A stretch of 64,000 nucleotides of DNA from Streptomyces sp. ISL-12 (GTDB lineage Bacteria; Actinomycetota; Actinomycetes; Streptomycetales; Streptomycetaceae). A program made the position numbers and the translations under genes. The stretch is from assembly GCF_018614415.1 (NCBI RefSeq), contig NZ_JAGGOO010000110.1:85281-149280 (forward strand), written 5' to 3'. Shown piece by piece: positions 35,619 to 44,442 of this stretch (the stretch's first letter is position 1; each line of letters begins with the position of its first letter). The notes below the pieces were generated by a model. It made no database searches. It saw only the letters and a program-made list of their open reading frames with translations, and was not told where the DNA came from.

Positions 35619-36940
35619 TGGCGACAGTCGCCGTGGCGGATCTGCACGCGTCCTTGGCCGACCCGGCCCTGGACTCGATGAACTTCCTGAACGAGATCGC
35701 GAACGACTACCCGGACGCCGTCTCGTTCGCCCCGGGCCGGCCCTACGAGGGGTTCTTCGACACCGCGCTCATCCACGACTACCTGCACCGTTTCGAGCAA
35801 CACCTGCTCGTGGAGCGGGGGTTCGCCCCCGAGCAGGTGTGCCGGGTCCTGTTCCAGTACGGACGTACCAAGGGCGTCATCGACGACCTGGTCACCAGGC
35901 ACCTGGAGATCGACGAGGGGATCCACGCCGAGCCGGAGTCCGTCGTCGTCACCGTGGGGTGCCAGGAGGCGATGTTCCTCGTCCTGCGGGCGCTGCGGGC
36001 CGACGACCGGGACGTCCTGCTCACGGTGACCCCGGCCTACGTGGGCATCGTCGGCGCCGCGCGACTGGCCGACATGCCGGTGGTCGGCGTGGACGGCGGG
36101 CCGGCCGGGATCGACCTGCCCGCGCTGGCCGGGACGGTACGGCGGCTGAGGGCCGAGGGCCGCCGTCCGCGCGCCTGCTACGTCGTGGCCGACCACTCCA
36201 ACCCCTCCGGTGTCAGCCTCTCCCCCGCCGACCGCCGGGCGCTGCTCGCCCTGGCCGCCGCCGAGGACTTCCTGATCCTGGAAGACAATCCGTACGGGCT
36301 CTTCTCGGCCGACGACGAGCGGCCGCCGACGCTCAAGGCGATCGACTCGGGGCGGCGCGTCGTCTATCTCGGTTCCTTCGCCAAGACGGGCATGCCCGGG
36401 GCCCGCGTGGGCTACGTGGTCGCCGATCAGCCGGTGGCCGGTGGCGGCCTGCTCGCCGACCAGCTCGCCAAGCTCAAGAGCATGCTGACCGTCAACACCT
36501 CTCCGATCGCCCAGGCGGTGATCGCGGGCAAGCTCCTGGCCCACGGCTGCAGTCTGGTGAAGGCCAACCAGCCGGAGATCGCCGTCTACCGGCGCAACCT
36601 GACGCGTCTTCTGGAAGGCCTGGCCCGCCGGTTCCCGGCCGACGGCCCCTCGGGCATCGGCTGGAACCGCCCGCGCGGCGGCTTCTTCCTCGTGCTGTCG
36701 GTGCCGTTCGAGGCGGACGACTCCCTGCTGGAGCGGTCCGCCCGTGAGTTCGGCGTCCTGTGGACGCCCATGCGGCACTTCACCACGGGTGCGGCCGCCC
36801 GGTGTGCGATCCGCCTGTCGTTCAGCGTCCTCACCCCCGAACAGATCGACGAGGGACTGGACCGCTTCGCCGCCCTGGCGGCCTCGACCACCCGAAGAGG
36901 TGACCTACGACCTCGCGACACGGACACTCCCCTTCGGTGA
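35618..36940 (+). CDS. hpgT: 4-Hydroxyphenylglycine aminotransferase
   Basis: A 440-aa fold-type I PLP transaminase that aminates 4-hydroxyphenylglyoxylate to L-Hpg, usually with tyrosine as donor, which regenerates 4-hydroxyphenylpyruvate. The PLP lysine is Lys256 in GSFAKTGMPGARVGY. Other signatures are VADHSNPSGVSLS and ILEDNPYGLFS. ATG at 35618 overlaps the hmo stop and has GGAGG upstream; starts at GTG 35615 or ATG 35600 are possible. With HmaS and Hmo it completes the Hpg cycle. Hpg is the residue predicted for NRPS module 3. Confidence 0.94.
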   Translation: MATVAVADLHASLADPALDSMNFLNEIANDYPDAVSFAPGRPYEGFFDTALIHDYLHRFEQHLLVERGFAPEQVCRVLFQYGRTKGVIDDLVTRHLEIDEGIHAEPESVVVTVGCQEAMFLVLRALRADDRDVLLTVTPAYVGIVGAARLADMPVVGVDGGPAGIDLPALAGTVRRLRAEGRRPRACYVVADHSNPSGVSLSPADRRALLALAAAEDFLILEDNPYGLFSADDERPPTLKAIDSGRRVVYLGSFAKTGMPGARVGYVVADQPVAGGGLLADQLAKLKSMLTVNTSPIAQAVIAGKLLAHGCSLVKANQPEIAVYRRNLTRLLEGLARRFPADGPSGIGWNRPRGGFFLVLSVPFEADDSLLERSAREFGVLWTPMRHFTTGAAARCAIRLSFSVLTPEQIDEGLDRFAALAASTTRRGDLRPRDTDTPLR

Positions 36941-36999
36941 GCCGGACAATGGCTCGACATGCGACGCGTGTCGCAGGCGAAGAGGGAGGAATCAAGCAG

Positions 37000-37887
37000 G
37001 TGTTGACTTTGAAGGCAGTGAGCAAACGCTACCGGCGCGGCCGTCCGGTGCTCGTCGACGTCGACTTCCGGACGTCGCCGGGTGCCGTCCAGGCCGTCAC
37101 CGGCGGCAACGGCTCGGGCAAGTCGACGCTGCTGCGGATCCTGGCGGGCGTCTCACGGCCGACCTCCGGCACCCGCTCCGGTGATCCGGGGGTCATCGGC
37201 TACGTACCGGACCGCTTTCCGGCGGGCACCCGGCTGTCGGCCCGTTCCTACCTCGCGCACATGGGACGCGTCAAAGGGCTGCCGAGCAGGCGTGCCGTGG
37301 CCCGGGGTACCGAACTGCTCTCCCGCTTCGATCTGGTGGGCGGATTCGAGACGCCGATCCGTGACCTGTCCAAGGGCAACGCGCAGAAGGTCGCCGTGGC
37401 GCAGGCCCTGCTGGTGCCGCCGCGGTTGCTGATCCTCGACGAGCCGTGGTCGGGCCTGGACGCCTCGACGCACGGCGTGCTGGCATCGGTCATCACGGAG
37501 GTCGCCTCCGGCGGCGGGACCGTGGTCTTCACCGACCACCGGGAGGCCGTGACCCGGTCCGTGGCGACCGAGGTCTACCGCATCGAGGCGGGGCGGCTCG
37601 GCGAGGCGTCGGCCGTGGCGCCGGACACGGCGGATCCTCGGGCCTCGGTGTCGGAGGTCGTACTGCGCGCGCCGGGCCCCTGGCCCGCCGCGCTCGTCGA
37701 CGCCCTGACGAGGGCGGAGGGCGTGCGGTCGGTGACCCCCGAAGGGGAGCACGGTGTCCGGGTCCGGGTGCCGCGCGGCCACTGCGACACGCTGCTGCTC
37801 ACGGCGCTCCACGCCGGCTGGTCCGTCGACGCGCTCCGGCACGACGTCGTCGTCCCCGCCCCGGCGGACGGGCGGGTGACCCGATGA
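37000..37887 (+). CDS. ABC transporter ATP-binding protein
   Basis: A 295-aa ATPase with Walker A GGNGSGKST (about residue 33), signature DLSKGNAQKVAVAQALL, and Walker B LLILDEPWSGLD (about 143), then TDHRE as the switch region. A C-terminal extension of about 70 residues follows. GTG at 37000 was chosen because AGGGAGGA lies 9 nt upstream; the longer open frame from 36937 adds 21 residues before the LTLKAVSKRY beta strand. It overlaps the permease gene by 4 nt. Together they probably export the peptide or give self-resistance. Confidence 0.92.
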   Translation: MLTLKAVSKRYRRGRPVLVDVDFRTSPGAVQAVTGGNGSGKSTLLRILAGVSRPTSGTRSGDPGVIGYVPDRFPAGTRLSARSYLAHMGRVKGLPSRRAVARGTELLSRFDLVGGFETPIRDLSKGNAQKVAVAQALLVPPRLLILDEPWSGLDASTHGVLASVITEVASGGGTVVFTDHREAVTRSVATEVYRIEAGRLGEASAVAPDTADPRASVSEVVLRAPGPWPAALVDALTRAEGVRSVTPEGEHGVRVRVPRGHCDTLLLTALHAGWSVDALRHDVVVPAPADGRVTR

Positions 37888-38540
37888 CCGCCCTGTACCG
37901 CTACAACATGGCCACCGTGCTGCACTCCCAGCGTTATGTGCCGCCCCTGGTGTTCTTCCTCGGCCTGCTCGCCATTCTCACCAGCAGCGACAACGGCCCG
38001 CTGCTGGAGGTGTACCAGGCCGCCGCCGGGTCCGTGCTGGCCTGCGCGACCTGGATCGCCGCCGCGGTGGTCAACGTGGAGGAGCCCGTCGGACGGGCCA
38101 TGGTCGTGGTGAACGCGCGCCGTTCGCGCGACGTGCTCGTCGCCGCCGTCGCCGCCTCGGCCACCTTCTGCGTCGGCATGACCTTGATCGGCCTGGTCTA
38201 TCCGGTCGTCTCCGGCTCGCACACCGTCACCTGGCAGGCGGTGGCGCTCGGCGCCGCCGCACAGCTGATCTGTGCCTGCGTCGGCATCGGGCTGGGACTG
38301 CTGTGCTCACGGCTGGTGATCGGCCGGCCGGGCTTCTCGGTGGTGGCCGGGCTCGCGCTGGTGCTCGCGGTGATCCTCGCCAAACCGGTGCCGCCGGTCT
38401 ATCCGATGCTGCGCTCCATGTCCGGCGACCGCAGCCCGGCCGACCTGGTGCTGCCGTTCGCCGGCTACGGCCTGGCCGGCCTTGCCGTACTGGCCGCGGC
38501 CACGGCAGTGACGCAGTACATCGCCACCCGAGGGGACTGA
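37884..38540 (+). CDS. ABC transporter permease (ABC-2-like)
   Basis: A 218-aa membrane protein with about six hydrophobic helices. Examples are LVFFLGLLAIL, AGSVLACATWIAAAVV, VAAVAASATFCVGMTLIGLV, VALGAAAQLICACVGIGLGL and VVAGLALVLAVIL. It overlaps the ATPase stop (ATGA) and is clearly its partner. It resembles small drug-export permeases, without a recognisable substrate motif. It is followed 6 nt later by the cysteate-synthase-like gene, so all belong to one transcript. Confidence 0.85.
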   Translation: MTALYRYNMATVLHSQRYVPPLVFFLGLLAILTSSDNGPLLEVYQAAAGSVLACATWIAAAVVNVEEPVGRAMVVVNARRSRDVLVAAVAASATFCVGMTLIGLVYPVVSGSHTVTWQAVALGAAAQLICACVGIGLGLLCSRLVIGRPGFSVVAGLALVLAVILAKPVPPVYPMLRSMSGDRSPADLVLPFAGYGLAGLAVLAAATAVTQYIATRGD

Positions 38541-38546
38541 GGGGAC

Positions 38547-39806
38547 ATGAGGGCGTATCGCCTGGTGTGTTGCGCGTGCGGCACCGAGTACGACGACGAC
38601 GGGCTGCGGCTCGCGTGCGATGCGCCCCATGAGCCCTCGCTGCTGCGCACCGTGTACCAGGCGTCGGGTCTGCACGCGAGGCATCCGGCTCCGGCCGGCA
38701 GCGTCTTCCGCTTCGCCTGGCTGCCGGTGGTCCGCGCGATACCCGGCTCGCCGGGGCCGGTCGCCTGCCGGGCCGAGGAACTCGGCCGTGCTCTCGGGCT
38801 GTCGGACCTGTGGATCTCCTTCAGCGGCCACTGGCCCGAGCGCGGCGCGCTGCTGCCGACCGGCACGTTCAAGGACCTGGAGGCCGGCGTGGTCCTGGGC
38901 CGCCTCCCGGACGATCCGCCGGTGCTGGTGCTCGCCTCCGCGGGCAACACCGCCGCCGCCTTCGCCGCCGCGTGCGTCCGGGAGGGGGCGAGGTGCCTGA
39001 TCGTCGTTCCCTCGTACGCCGTGGGGGCGGTGTCCGCCGCGGCCGGACGGGCCGACGGCGTGGGGCTGATCGTGGTCGAGGGCGGAACGTACGACGACGC
39101 GATCGCCCTGGCCGAGGCGGTGGGTGCCCTGGACGGTTTCCGGCCGGAGGGCGGGATACGCAACGTCGGGCGGCGTGACGGCCTGGCGACCTGCCTGTTG
39201 TCGGTCTTCGAGGCGTCGGGACGGCTGCCCCGCCACTACGTCCAGGCGGTGGGCAGCGGCGCGGGAGCGGTGGCCGCGCACGAGGCGGCCGGACGCCTGC
39301 GGAAGCACGGCTGCCCCGACCCGCTGCCCCGCCTCCTCCTGTGCCAGAACGCCCCTTACGCACCTCTGCGCGACGCCTGGCACGGCCGGCGGACCCTGGC
39401 ACCCGCCGGACCCGTCGTCGCCCCGGAGCTGACGAACGGCCGGCCTCCTTTCGCCGTGCGCGGCGGCGTACGGGAGGCGCTGGTCGAGAGTGGCGGAACG
39501 GTGGTCGTCGCGGGGGGCGACGAGGCCCGGCGCGCCATGGCCCTGTTCGAGCGGACCGAGGGCGTCGACATCGAGCCCGCGGCCGGGGTGGCGCTGGCGG
39601 GTCTGGCCAAGGCCGTCCGCGCCGGGCGCATCGGCACGGACGACATGGTGCTGCTCAACATCACCGGTGGCGGCCGGCGCCGCCTGTGCGCCGGGTCCGG
39701 GACCGTGCCGGTGCGGCCGGACGTCTCGGTCGACGTCGTCGAGACCCGCGACCCCGCCCTGCTCGAGATCGCGGCGAAGAGCGTCGCCGACGCGTTCCTG
39801 GCGTGA
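38547..39806 (+). CDS. Cysteate-synthase-like PLP enzyme (threonine synthase superfamily)
   Basis: A 419-aa fold-type II PLP enzyme. The N-terminal Cys-rich segment (CCACGTEYDDDGLRLAC, then HEPSLLRTVY), FRFAWLPV and LWISFSGHWPERGA recall the cysteate synthase family (TIGR03844), which makes L-cysteate from O-phosphoserine and sulfite in coenzyme M synthesis. The PLP lysine is Lys109 in TGTFKDLEA; ASAGNTAAAFAAAC and IGTDDMVLLNITGGG are the cofactor-binding loops. It starts 6 nt after the permease, within the Hpg operon. The superfamily is certain. The cysteate function is inferred from remembered family features and could be another beta-replacement, for example giving a diaminopropionate-like amino acid. 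Confidence 0.72.
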   Translation: MRAYRLVCCACGTEYDDDGLRLACDAPHEPSLLRTVYQASGLHARHPAPAGSVFRFAWLPVVRAIPGSPGPVACRAEELGRALGLSDLWISFSGHWPERGALLPTGTFKDLEAGVVLGRLPDDPPVLVLASAGNTAAAFAAACVREGARCLIVVPSYAVGAVSAAAGRADGVGLIVVEGGTYDDAIALAEAVGALDGFRPEGGIRNVGRRDGLATCLLSVFEASGRLPRHYVQAVGSGAGAVAAHEAAGRLRKHGCPDPLPRLLLCQNAPYAPLRDAWHGRRTLAPAGPVVAPELTNGRPPFAVRGGVREALVESGGTVVVAGGDEARRAMALFERTEGVDIEPAAGVALAGLAKAVRAGRIGTDDMVLLNITGGGRRRLCAGSGTVPVRPDVSVDVVETRDPALLEIAAKSVADAFLA

Positions 39807-39827
39807 CGCGACCCCTCTGGAGGAACT

Positions 39828-40721
39828 GTGAGAATCGCTGTTGCCGGAGCCTCCGGCGCGCTCGGTTCGGCCGTCGTCGGGGACCTGAGGACGGCCGGCC
39901 ACGACGTGTCCCGGCTGGTACGGGGCCAGGCCCACGCCGCGGACGAGATCGGCTGGGACCCTTCCTACGGCCGCATCGCCCCCGGGACCCTCTACGGCTT
40001 CGACGCGGTCGTGAATCTCTACAGCACCGGGCTGGCCGGCAAACGCTGGAACGCGGCGCGGAAGCGGAAGATCCACGACAGCCGTGTGGTGGCCGCTCGC
40101 ACCCTGGCCTCGGCCGTCGCCGAATCGGGTGTGCCGGTGTTCCTGAGCGGATCGGAGACCGCCTACTACGGGGACACCGGAACCGTCGAGGTCGACGAGA
40201 GCGCCGGGAGCGGAACGGGTTTCCACGCGGAGCTGTGCCGCGACTGGGAGGCCGCCGCGAGCAAGGCCGAGGGCTCCGGCACCCGCGTCGTGCTGCTGCG
40301 TCTGGGTACGGTGCTCGCGGCGGACAGCGGCATCATCAAGGTCATGACACCGGCGTTCCGGGCGTTCCTCGGCTTCCGTTTCGGGCGGGGCGACCACTGT
40401 CTGTCGTGGGTGGCCGAGGACGACGCGGTCGCCGCGGTGCGGTTCGTCCTGGAGAACGAGTCGGTCGCGGGGCCGGTCAACGTCACGGCGCCCGGGGCCG
40501 CCGTTCAGCGCGAGTTCGCCGCCGCGCTGGGCCGGGCCCTCCGCCGCCCGGTGCCCTGGAGCCTGCCGCGCCCGGTGCTGAGGTCCGCGCTCGGTGAGTA
40601 CGCGGACGGCTTCTTCACCGGCCGGCGCGCGGTTCCGTCGGTCCTCACCGCCGCGGGGTTCGGCTTCCGCCACCCGGACCTCGATGGCGCGATCGCGGCG
40701 CTGTTCAGGGCAGGGACCTGA
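39828..40721 (+). CDS. TIGR01777-family epimerase/SDR (YfcH-like)
   Basis: A 297-aa extended SDR. The Rossmann motif is GASGALGSAVV at the N-terminus. The TIGR01777/YfcH hallmarks follow: VNLYSTGLAGKRWNAARKRK, FLSGSETAYYGDTG, LRLGTVLA, and GRGDHCLSWVAEDDAV. The GTG start has GGAGG 5 nt upstream. It is the last gene of the rightward operon and overlaps the convergent MFS gene by 17 nt. Biochemical roles for this family are poorly known. In this position it may act on the peptide, on a precursor amino acid or on the sugar. Family is clear; function is unknown. Confidence 0.85.
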   Translation: MRIAVAGASGALGSAVVGDLRTAGHDVSRLVRGQAHAADEIGWDPSYGRIAPGTLYGFDAVVNLYSTGLAGKRWNAARKRKIHDSRVVAARTLASAVAESGVPVFLSGSETAYYGDTGTVEVDESAGSGTGFHAELCRDWEAAASKAEGSGTRVVLLRLGTVLAADSGIIKVMTPAFRAFLGFRFGRGDHCLSWVAEDDAVAAVRFVLENESVAGPVNVTAPGAAVQREFAAALGRALRRPVPWSLPRPVLRSALGEYADGFFTGRRAVPSVLTAAGFGFRHPDLDGAIAALFRAGT

Positions 40722-41979
40722 CGGTCCGGCGCAGCAGGGCCAGGGTGCCGCTGCCGGCCGCCAGTCCGGACACCGTGAGCGTGAGCGCGAGCCCGTCTCT
40801 GGTACCGAGCGCGGCCGACAGGCCCTCGGCGGCCAGACCGCCGAGCAGCGCGCCGAACGGGATGGCCGAGAAGTTGAGTGTTCCCGCTGTCGCGCTCACC
40901 CGTCCGAGCAGCCCCGCCGGGACCGCTTCCTGACGGAGGGTCACGACGGTCGAGTTCCACAGCGGGAGGGAGAACGACGACACGACCCGCATCACGAGCA
41001 GTGTCGGCAGCGGGGGCAGCACCAGGGCCAGCGGGGCGAACACCCAGACCGCGGCAGCCGCGTTGGCCCCCAGCAGTGCCCACCCGGTTCCGGCCCGCCG
41101 CCGCATCGGCACCGTCAGCCACGCCCCGAGCACGGCCGCCACGGTGCCGGACGCGAACAGGATCCCGGCGACGCCCGCGGACAGTCCCAGGGCCCGGTAG
41201 GCGAAGAGCAGCAGGACGGTGTTGACGGCCGTGTTGCCGAAGTTCCGCGCCGCCGACGCCAGGGTCGTGCGGCGGAGCACCTCGTGGTGCCACAGCACCC
41301 GTACGCCCTCTCGCAGGTCTTGCCAGAGCGAGTTCCGGCTCTTGGCGTCCGGCGGCGGCTCCGGCGTCCTGATCAGGAGGATCCCGGCCACCGAGAAGCA
41401 GAAGGACAGCGCGTTCACGGCCAGCGCGGTCGGGCCGCCCCACCACTGCACCAGCCAGCCTCCGAGGGCGGGCCCGAGTACCAGGGCCAGGGTGTTGGAG
41501 ATCTCCATGCGCGCGTTGGCGGTACCGAGGAAGCCCGGTCCCACGAGCGTCGGCAGGTGTGACTGGCTCGCCACGTTGAAGAAGACGGCGCAGACCCCGG
41601 CGACCACGGCGACCGCGTAGAGCATGCCCAGGTGGCTGTCACCGCTGAGGGTGAGCAGGGGCACGGCACCGAAAGCGAGCCCGCGCACCACGTCGGAGGC
41701 GACCAGCACGGGCCGCCTGCGCCTGCGGTCCATGAGCACCCCGACGAACAGCCCGAGCAGGCTGTAGGCGCCGGTGTTGAGCATGTTGAGGACACCGACC
41801 TCCAGCGACGAGGCGCCGAACGCGGTGATCGCGATGGTGGGCAGAACGAAGGCGGCGACCTGGTCGCCGACGACGCTCACGCTCTGGCCGGCCCAGTACC
41901 ACCGGAAGTCCCGCCGACCCGTTCGCTGCCCCTCGGCGTCCCCGACGCCCTCAGCGGTCAGGCCCGTCCGTCCCGGCAT
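40705..41979 (-). CDS. MFS exporter (EntS/MFS_3-like)
   Basis: A 424-aa twelve-helix transporter starting with RDFRWYWAGQSVSVVGDQVA, typical of the MFS_3/EntS-like exporters common beside siderophore and peptide clusters. The loop 2-3 motif is LFVGVLMDRRRRRPVL. It lies 12 nt downstream of the LuxR gene on the same strand, so the two are probably one transcript. It likely exports the peptide and gives a second route besides the ABC system. Its 3' end overlaps the convergent SDR by 17 nt, which makes antisense effects possible. Confidence 0.88.
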   Translation of the reverse strand: MPGRTGLTAEGVGDAEGQRTGRRDFRWYWAGQSVSVVGDQVAAFVLPTIAITAFGASSLEVGVLNMLNTGAYSLLGLFVGVLMDRRRRRPVLVASDVVRGLAFGAVPLLTLSGDSHLGMLYAVAVVAGVCAVFFNVASQSHLPTLVGPGFLGTANARMEISNTLALVLGPALGGWLVQWWGGPTALAVNALSFCFSVAGILLIRTPEPPPDAKSRNSLWQDLREGVRVLWHHEVLRRTTLASAARNFGNTAVNTVLLLFAYRALGLSAGVAGILFASGTVAAVLGAWLTVPMRRRAGTGWALLGANAAAAVWVFAPLALVLPPLPTLLVMRVVSSFSLPLWNSTVVTLRQEAVPAGLLGRVSATAGTLNFSAIPFGALLGGLAAEGLSAALGTRDGLALTLTVSGLAAGSGTLALLRRTVRSLP

Positions 41980-41991
41980 CGCAACCCCCGC

Positions 41992-42777
41992 TCAGTCCAT
42001 GACCCGGCTCGCGCCGAGGAAGTTCTGCTGGAGCGCGTACGACACGGCCTCGGTCCGGTTCGAGCAGTTCAGCTTCGCGAGGATGTTGCTGATGTGGCGC
42101 TTCACCCCGTGTTCGGAGATGCCTATCCGCGGTGCGATCTGCTTGTTGCTCAGCCCCTGCGACAGCAGCCCCAGGACATCGATCTCCCGCTGGGTCAGCG
42201 GGTTGCGGTACCACAGGGAGGACAGGCGCCCCTCTGCGGAGCGGTGCGCGCGCCGGGTGGGACGTCTGGCCGCGGGGACCGCTGCCCCCGCCGGCGGAGG
42301 AGTCGCTGCCTCGGCCCCCCGGTGGAGGCGCAGGACGCTGCCGAGCCGTTCGGACGTCAGCCCCTGCAGCGGCACGATGCCCTCGGGAAAGCGCCGGACG
42401 AGCCGGGCCAGCCGCGGATCGAGGGTGTCGTGCAGCAGGAGGAGCACCCTGCTTCTCGCGCCGGCCGCCCACGCCTGGATCCGCTCCAGGTCGTCCTCCG
42501 GCAGGTCGCTGGAGACCAGCACGGTGTCGGCGTGGCCGGCCGCCAGGGTGTCACAGGGGTCGCCCACCTGCGTCACGGTGATGACCTGCGAGACGGACTC
42601 CATCGCCCAGAGCATCGCCAGCAGTCCGAAACGGATCACCTCGTTCGGCTCGACCAGCGCTATCGCGTGGGGCGCCGGCCTGTCGTGGCCCGGCCCCGCT
42701 TCGCTCCTGTCGGACAGACAGCCGGTCGCGGCATCCCCGTTCCCGCCGGCTTCCCCCACAACGTGTACACCGTTCAT
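41992..42777 (-). CDS. LuxR/NarL-type response regulator with atypical receiver
   Basis: A 261-aa protein, the likely pathway-specific regulator. The C-terminal HTH is classical LuxR: NPLTQREIDVLGLLSQGLSN followed by KQIAPRIGISEHGVKRHISN. The N-terminal receiver-like domain (HAIALVEPNEVIRFGLLAML) lacks the usual acidic pair: EPNE is in its place. The expected phospho-acceptor region reads VLVSSDLPEDD. It may therefore be phosphorylation-independent. ATG at 42777 follows GGCGGGGGCC; an ATG 12 codons upstream is possible. No histidine kinase gene is adjacent. Confidence 0.87.
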   Translation of the reverse strand: MNGVHVVGEAGGNGDAATGCLSDRSEAGPGHDRPAPHAIALVEPNEVIRFGLLAMLWAMESVSQVITVTQVGDPCDTLAAGHADTVLVSSDLPEDDLERIQAWAAGARSRVLLLLHDTLDPRLARLVRRFPEGIVPLQGLTSERLGSVLRLHRGAEAATPPPAGAAVPAARRPTRRAHRSAEGRLSSLWYRNPLTQREIDVLGLLSQGLSNKQIAPRIGISEHGVKRHISNILAKLNCSNRTEAVSYALQQNFLGASRVMD

Positions 42778-43491
42778 TGGCCCCCGCCTACTGTCGTCCG
42801 ACGACAGCAGCATCCCCGAAATGCGTAAGAAACTTCACATGATTGGAACAATCGCGCTTTGTTTTTTACCTTCCCGGGCGCTCGACGTCGACCCCCCGCC
42901 CGGTCCCGGGCAGCACTCAGGGCTGGTTCCACTCGTCCGCGAAACAGGTCCTGACCTGCGTCTTCATAAGCCGTGAAGCTTCCCCTCGCGAATGAACAAC
43001 CGGAGACCGGGATATGAGGTTCCAGAGGAAGTGGTGCCAGGTGGGCAGTCAGTACTCGAAGCGGTGTCCGGAGTAGTTCGAGCGGGCCGCGAATCGCGTT
43101 GGCCCGCTCCTCCAGCAAGACGGTCACGGAGGCCGCGCGGTATCCGGAGTGAGCTCGGAGAGCCTGCGCGGCTGGGCCAGGCGTGACCGGACCGACCGAC
43201 CAACGTCCTGTCGGCGTCCGGCTCTCCACCGACGTCGAGTACCACCCTGATCGTCCCAGCCCTCATCGGGCCCGTGCCCGGTGGACCGACCTGATGAGCG
43301 AGCGCCGCCGACCAGCGCCGGATCACCGACGCCGGCGCCGCGCTCACCGCGCACCTCAGCGCGGCCCGCGCCCCCAAGACCCCGCCGACCCCGCCGACCC
43401 TGCCGACAGGTCCCCACATGGTCCCCAAGACATACGGCAGAGGGCCCGCCGAATCACTCCGGCAGACCCTCTGCTCCGCGACTGTCTCCAG
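42778..43491. other. Gene-poor stretch; possible integrase remnant at 43298-43435
   Basis: About 700 nt without a convincing intact gene between the regulator and tRNA-Pro. The part next to the regulator (42815-42870) is unusually AT-rich and probably holds its promoter. From 43298 on the + strand, after two in-frame stops, a frame reads ASAADQRRITDAGAALTAH and continues to GPHMVPKTYGRG. That resembles the C-terminal tail of actinophage-type integrases, and it points at the tRNA 3' end as int genes do. An 8-bp stem (43437-43444 with 43467-43474) may be the tRNA terminator. Other open frames here look random. The remnant call is weak. Confidence 0.3.
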
Positions 43492-43565
<74 letters not shown>

Positions 43566-43673
43566 TTGCCCGCCTGACCTGGGGTTTCCCCGGCAGGGCG
43601 TGCAGGAAAACCATACCGCACTCGGGCCGGTGGTCGCGCATCCCTTTCCCGTACCGTACTTTTCGCCGCTTGA

Positions 43674-43691
43674 CCTCAAGTTAGGTTGAGG
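43674..43691 (+). promoter_or_regulatory. MerR/SoxR-type operator in the transketolase promoter
   Basis: CCTCAA GTTAGG TTGAGG is a perfect inverted repeat with a 6-nt centre, directly overlapping a -35-like TTGACC (43670-43675). This is the arrangement of SoxR and related MerR-family promoters, where the dyad fills an over-long -35/-10 spacer. A -10 near 43692-43700 would place transcription start within a few nt of the ATG at 43708, so the message may be nearly leaderless. No MerR gene is in the window. Confidence 0.7.
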
Positions 43692-43707
43692 TAGCAGGCT
43701 CGTCCGT

Positions 43708-44418
43708 ATGACGAAGACGACCGAGGAACTCGGGCGCGCCTACGGGTACGCCGACCTGCCGGGCCTGATGGCCCTGATGACGGGGGACGAGAAGCACGGG
43801 CCCGCCGCGACGTCCACCCTGGACGTGCTGTGGGTGCTCTACGACCGGGTGCTCCGGGTCGGCCCTGAGCGCGGGGACGACCCCGGGCGGGACCGGTTCC
43901 TGCTGTCGAAGGGGCACGGGCCGATGGCGTACTACGCCGTGCTCGCCGCCAAGGGCTTCGTGCCCGTGGGCTGGCTGGACGGCTTCGGCTCCTACGACTC
44001 GCCGCTCGGACACCACCCCGACCGGACCCTGGTGCCGGGGGTGGAGATCGGCAGCGGTTCGCTGGGGCACGGGCTGCCGATCGCGGTCGGCATGGCGCTG
44101 GGGCTGCGCGCCCAGGGGCGCGGCGAGCCCCGGGTGTGGGTGCTGACCGGGGACGCGGAGCTGGACGAGGGCAGCAATCACGAGGCGATCGCCTTCGCCG
44201 GGGCCGCCGGCCTGGAGCGGCTGCACACCGTCGTCGTCGACAACGCCTCCGCCCGGCACGCCCGGCCCGGCGGTATCGCGGCCCGCTTCGAGGCCGCGGG
44301 CTGGTCGACGGTGACCGCCGACGGCCGGGACCACGAGGAGCTGTACGCGGCGTTCACCGCGCCGCACCCGGGCCGCCCGCACGTGGTGGTGGCCCGGGTG
44401 GAGCCGAAGTCCGCCTGA
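43708..44418 (+). CDS. Transketolase-like N-terminal subunit
   Basis: A 236-aa thiamin-diphosphate-binding half of a split transketolase. Features include FLLSKGHGPMAYYAVLA, GSLGHGLPIAVGMALG and the TPP/Mg motif GDAELDEGSNHEA. Split transketolases of this kind often serve specialised pathways instead of the pentose phosphate cycle. The C-terminal subunit follows 24 nt later. A MerR/SoxR-type box lies just upstream, suggesting induction by redox-active or similar compounds. Substrate unknown. Confidence 0.9.
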   Translation: MTKTTEELGRAYGYADLPGLMALMTGDEKHGPAATSTLDVLWVLYDRVLRVGPERGDDPGRDRFLLSKGHGPMAYYAVLAAKGFVPVGWLDGFGSYDSPLGHHPDRTLVPGVEIGSGSLGHGLPIAVGMALGLRAQGRGEPRVWVLTGDAELDEGSNHEAIAFAGAAGLERLHTVVVDNASARHARPGGIAARFEAAGWSTVTADGRDHEELYAAFTAPHPGRPHVVVARVEPKSA

Positions 44419-44442
44419 CACCCTCATTCGGAAGGAACTCCC

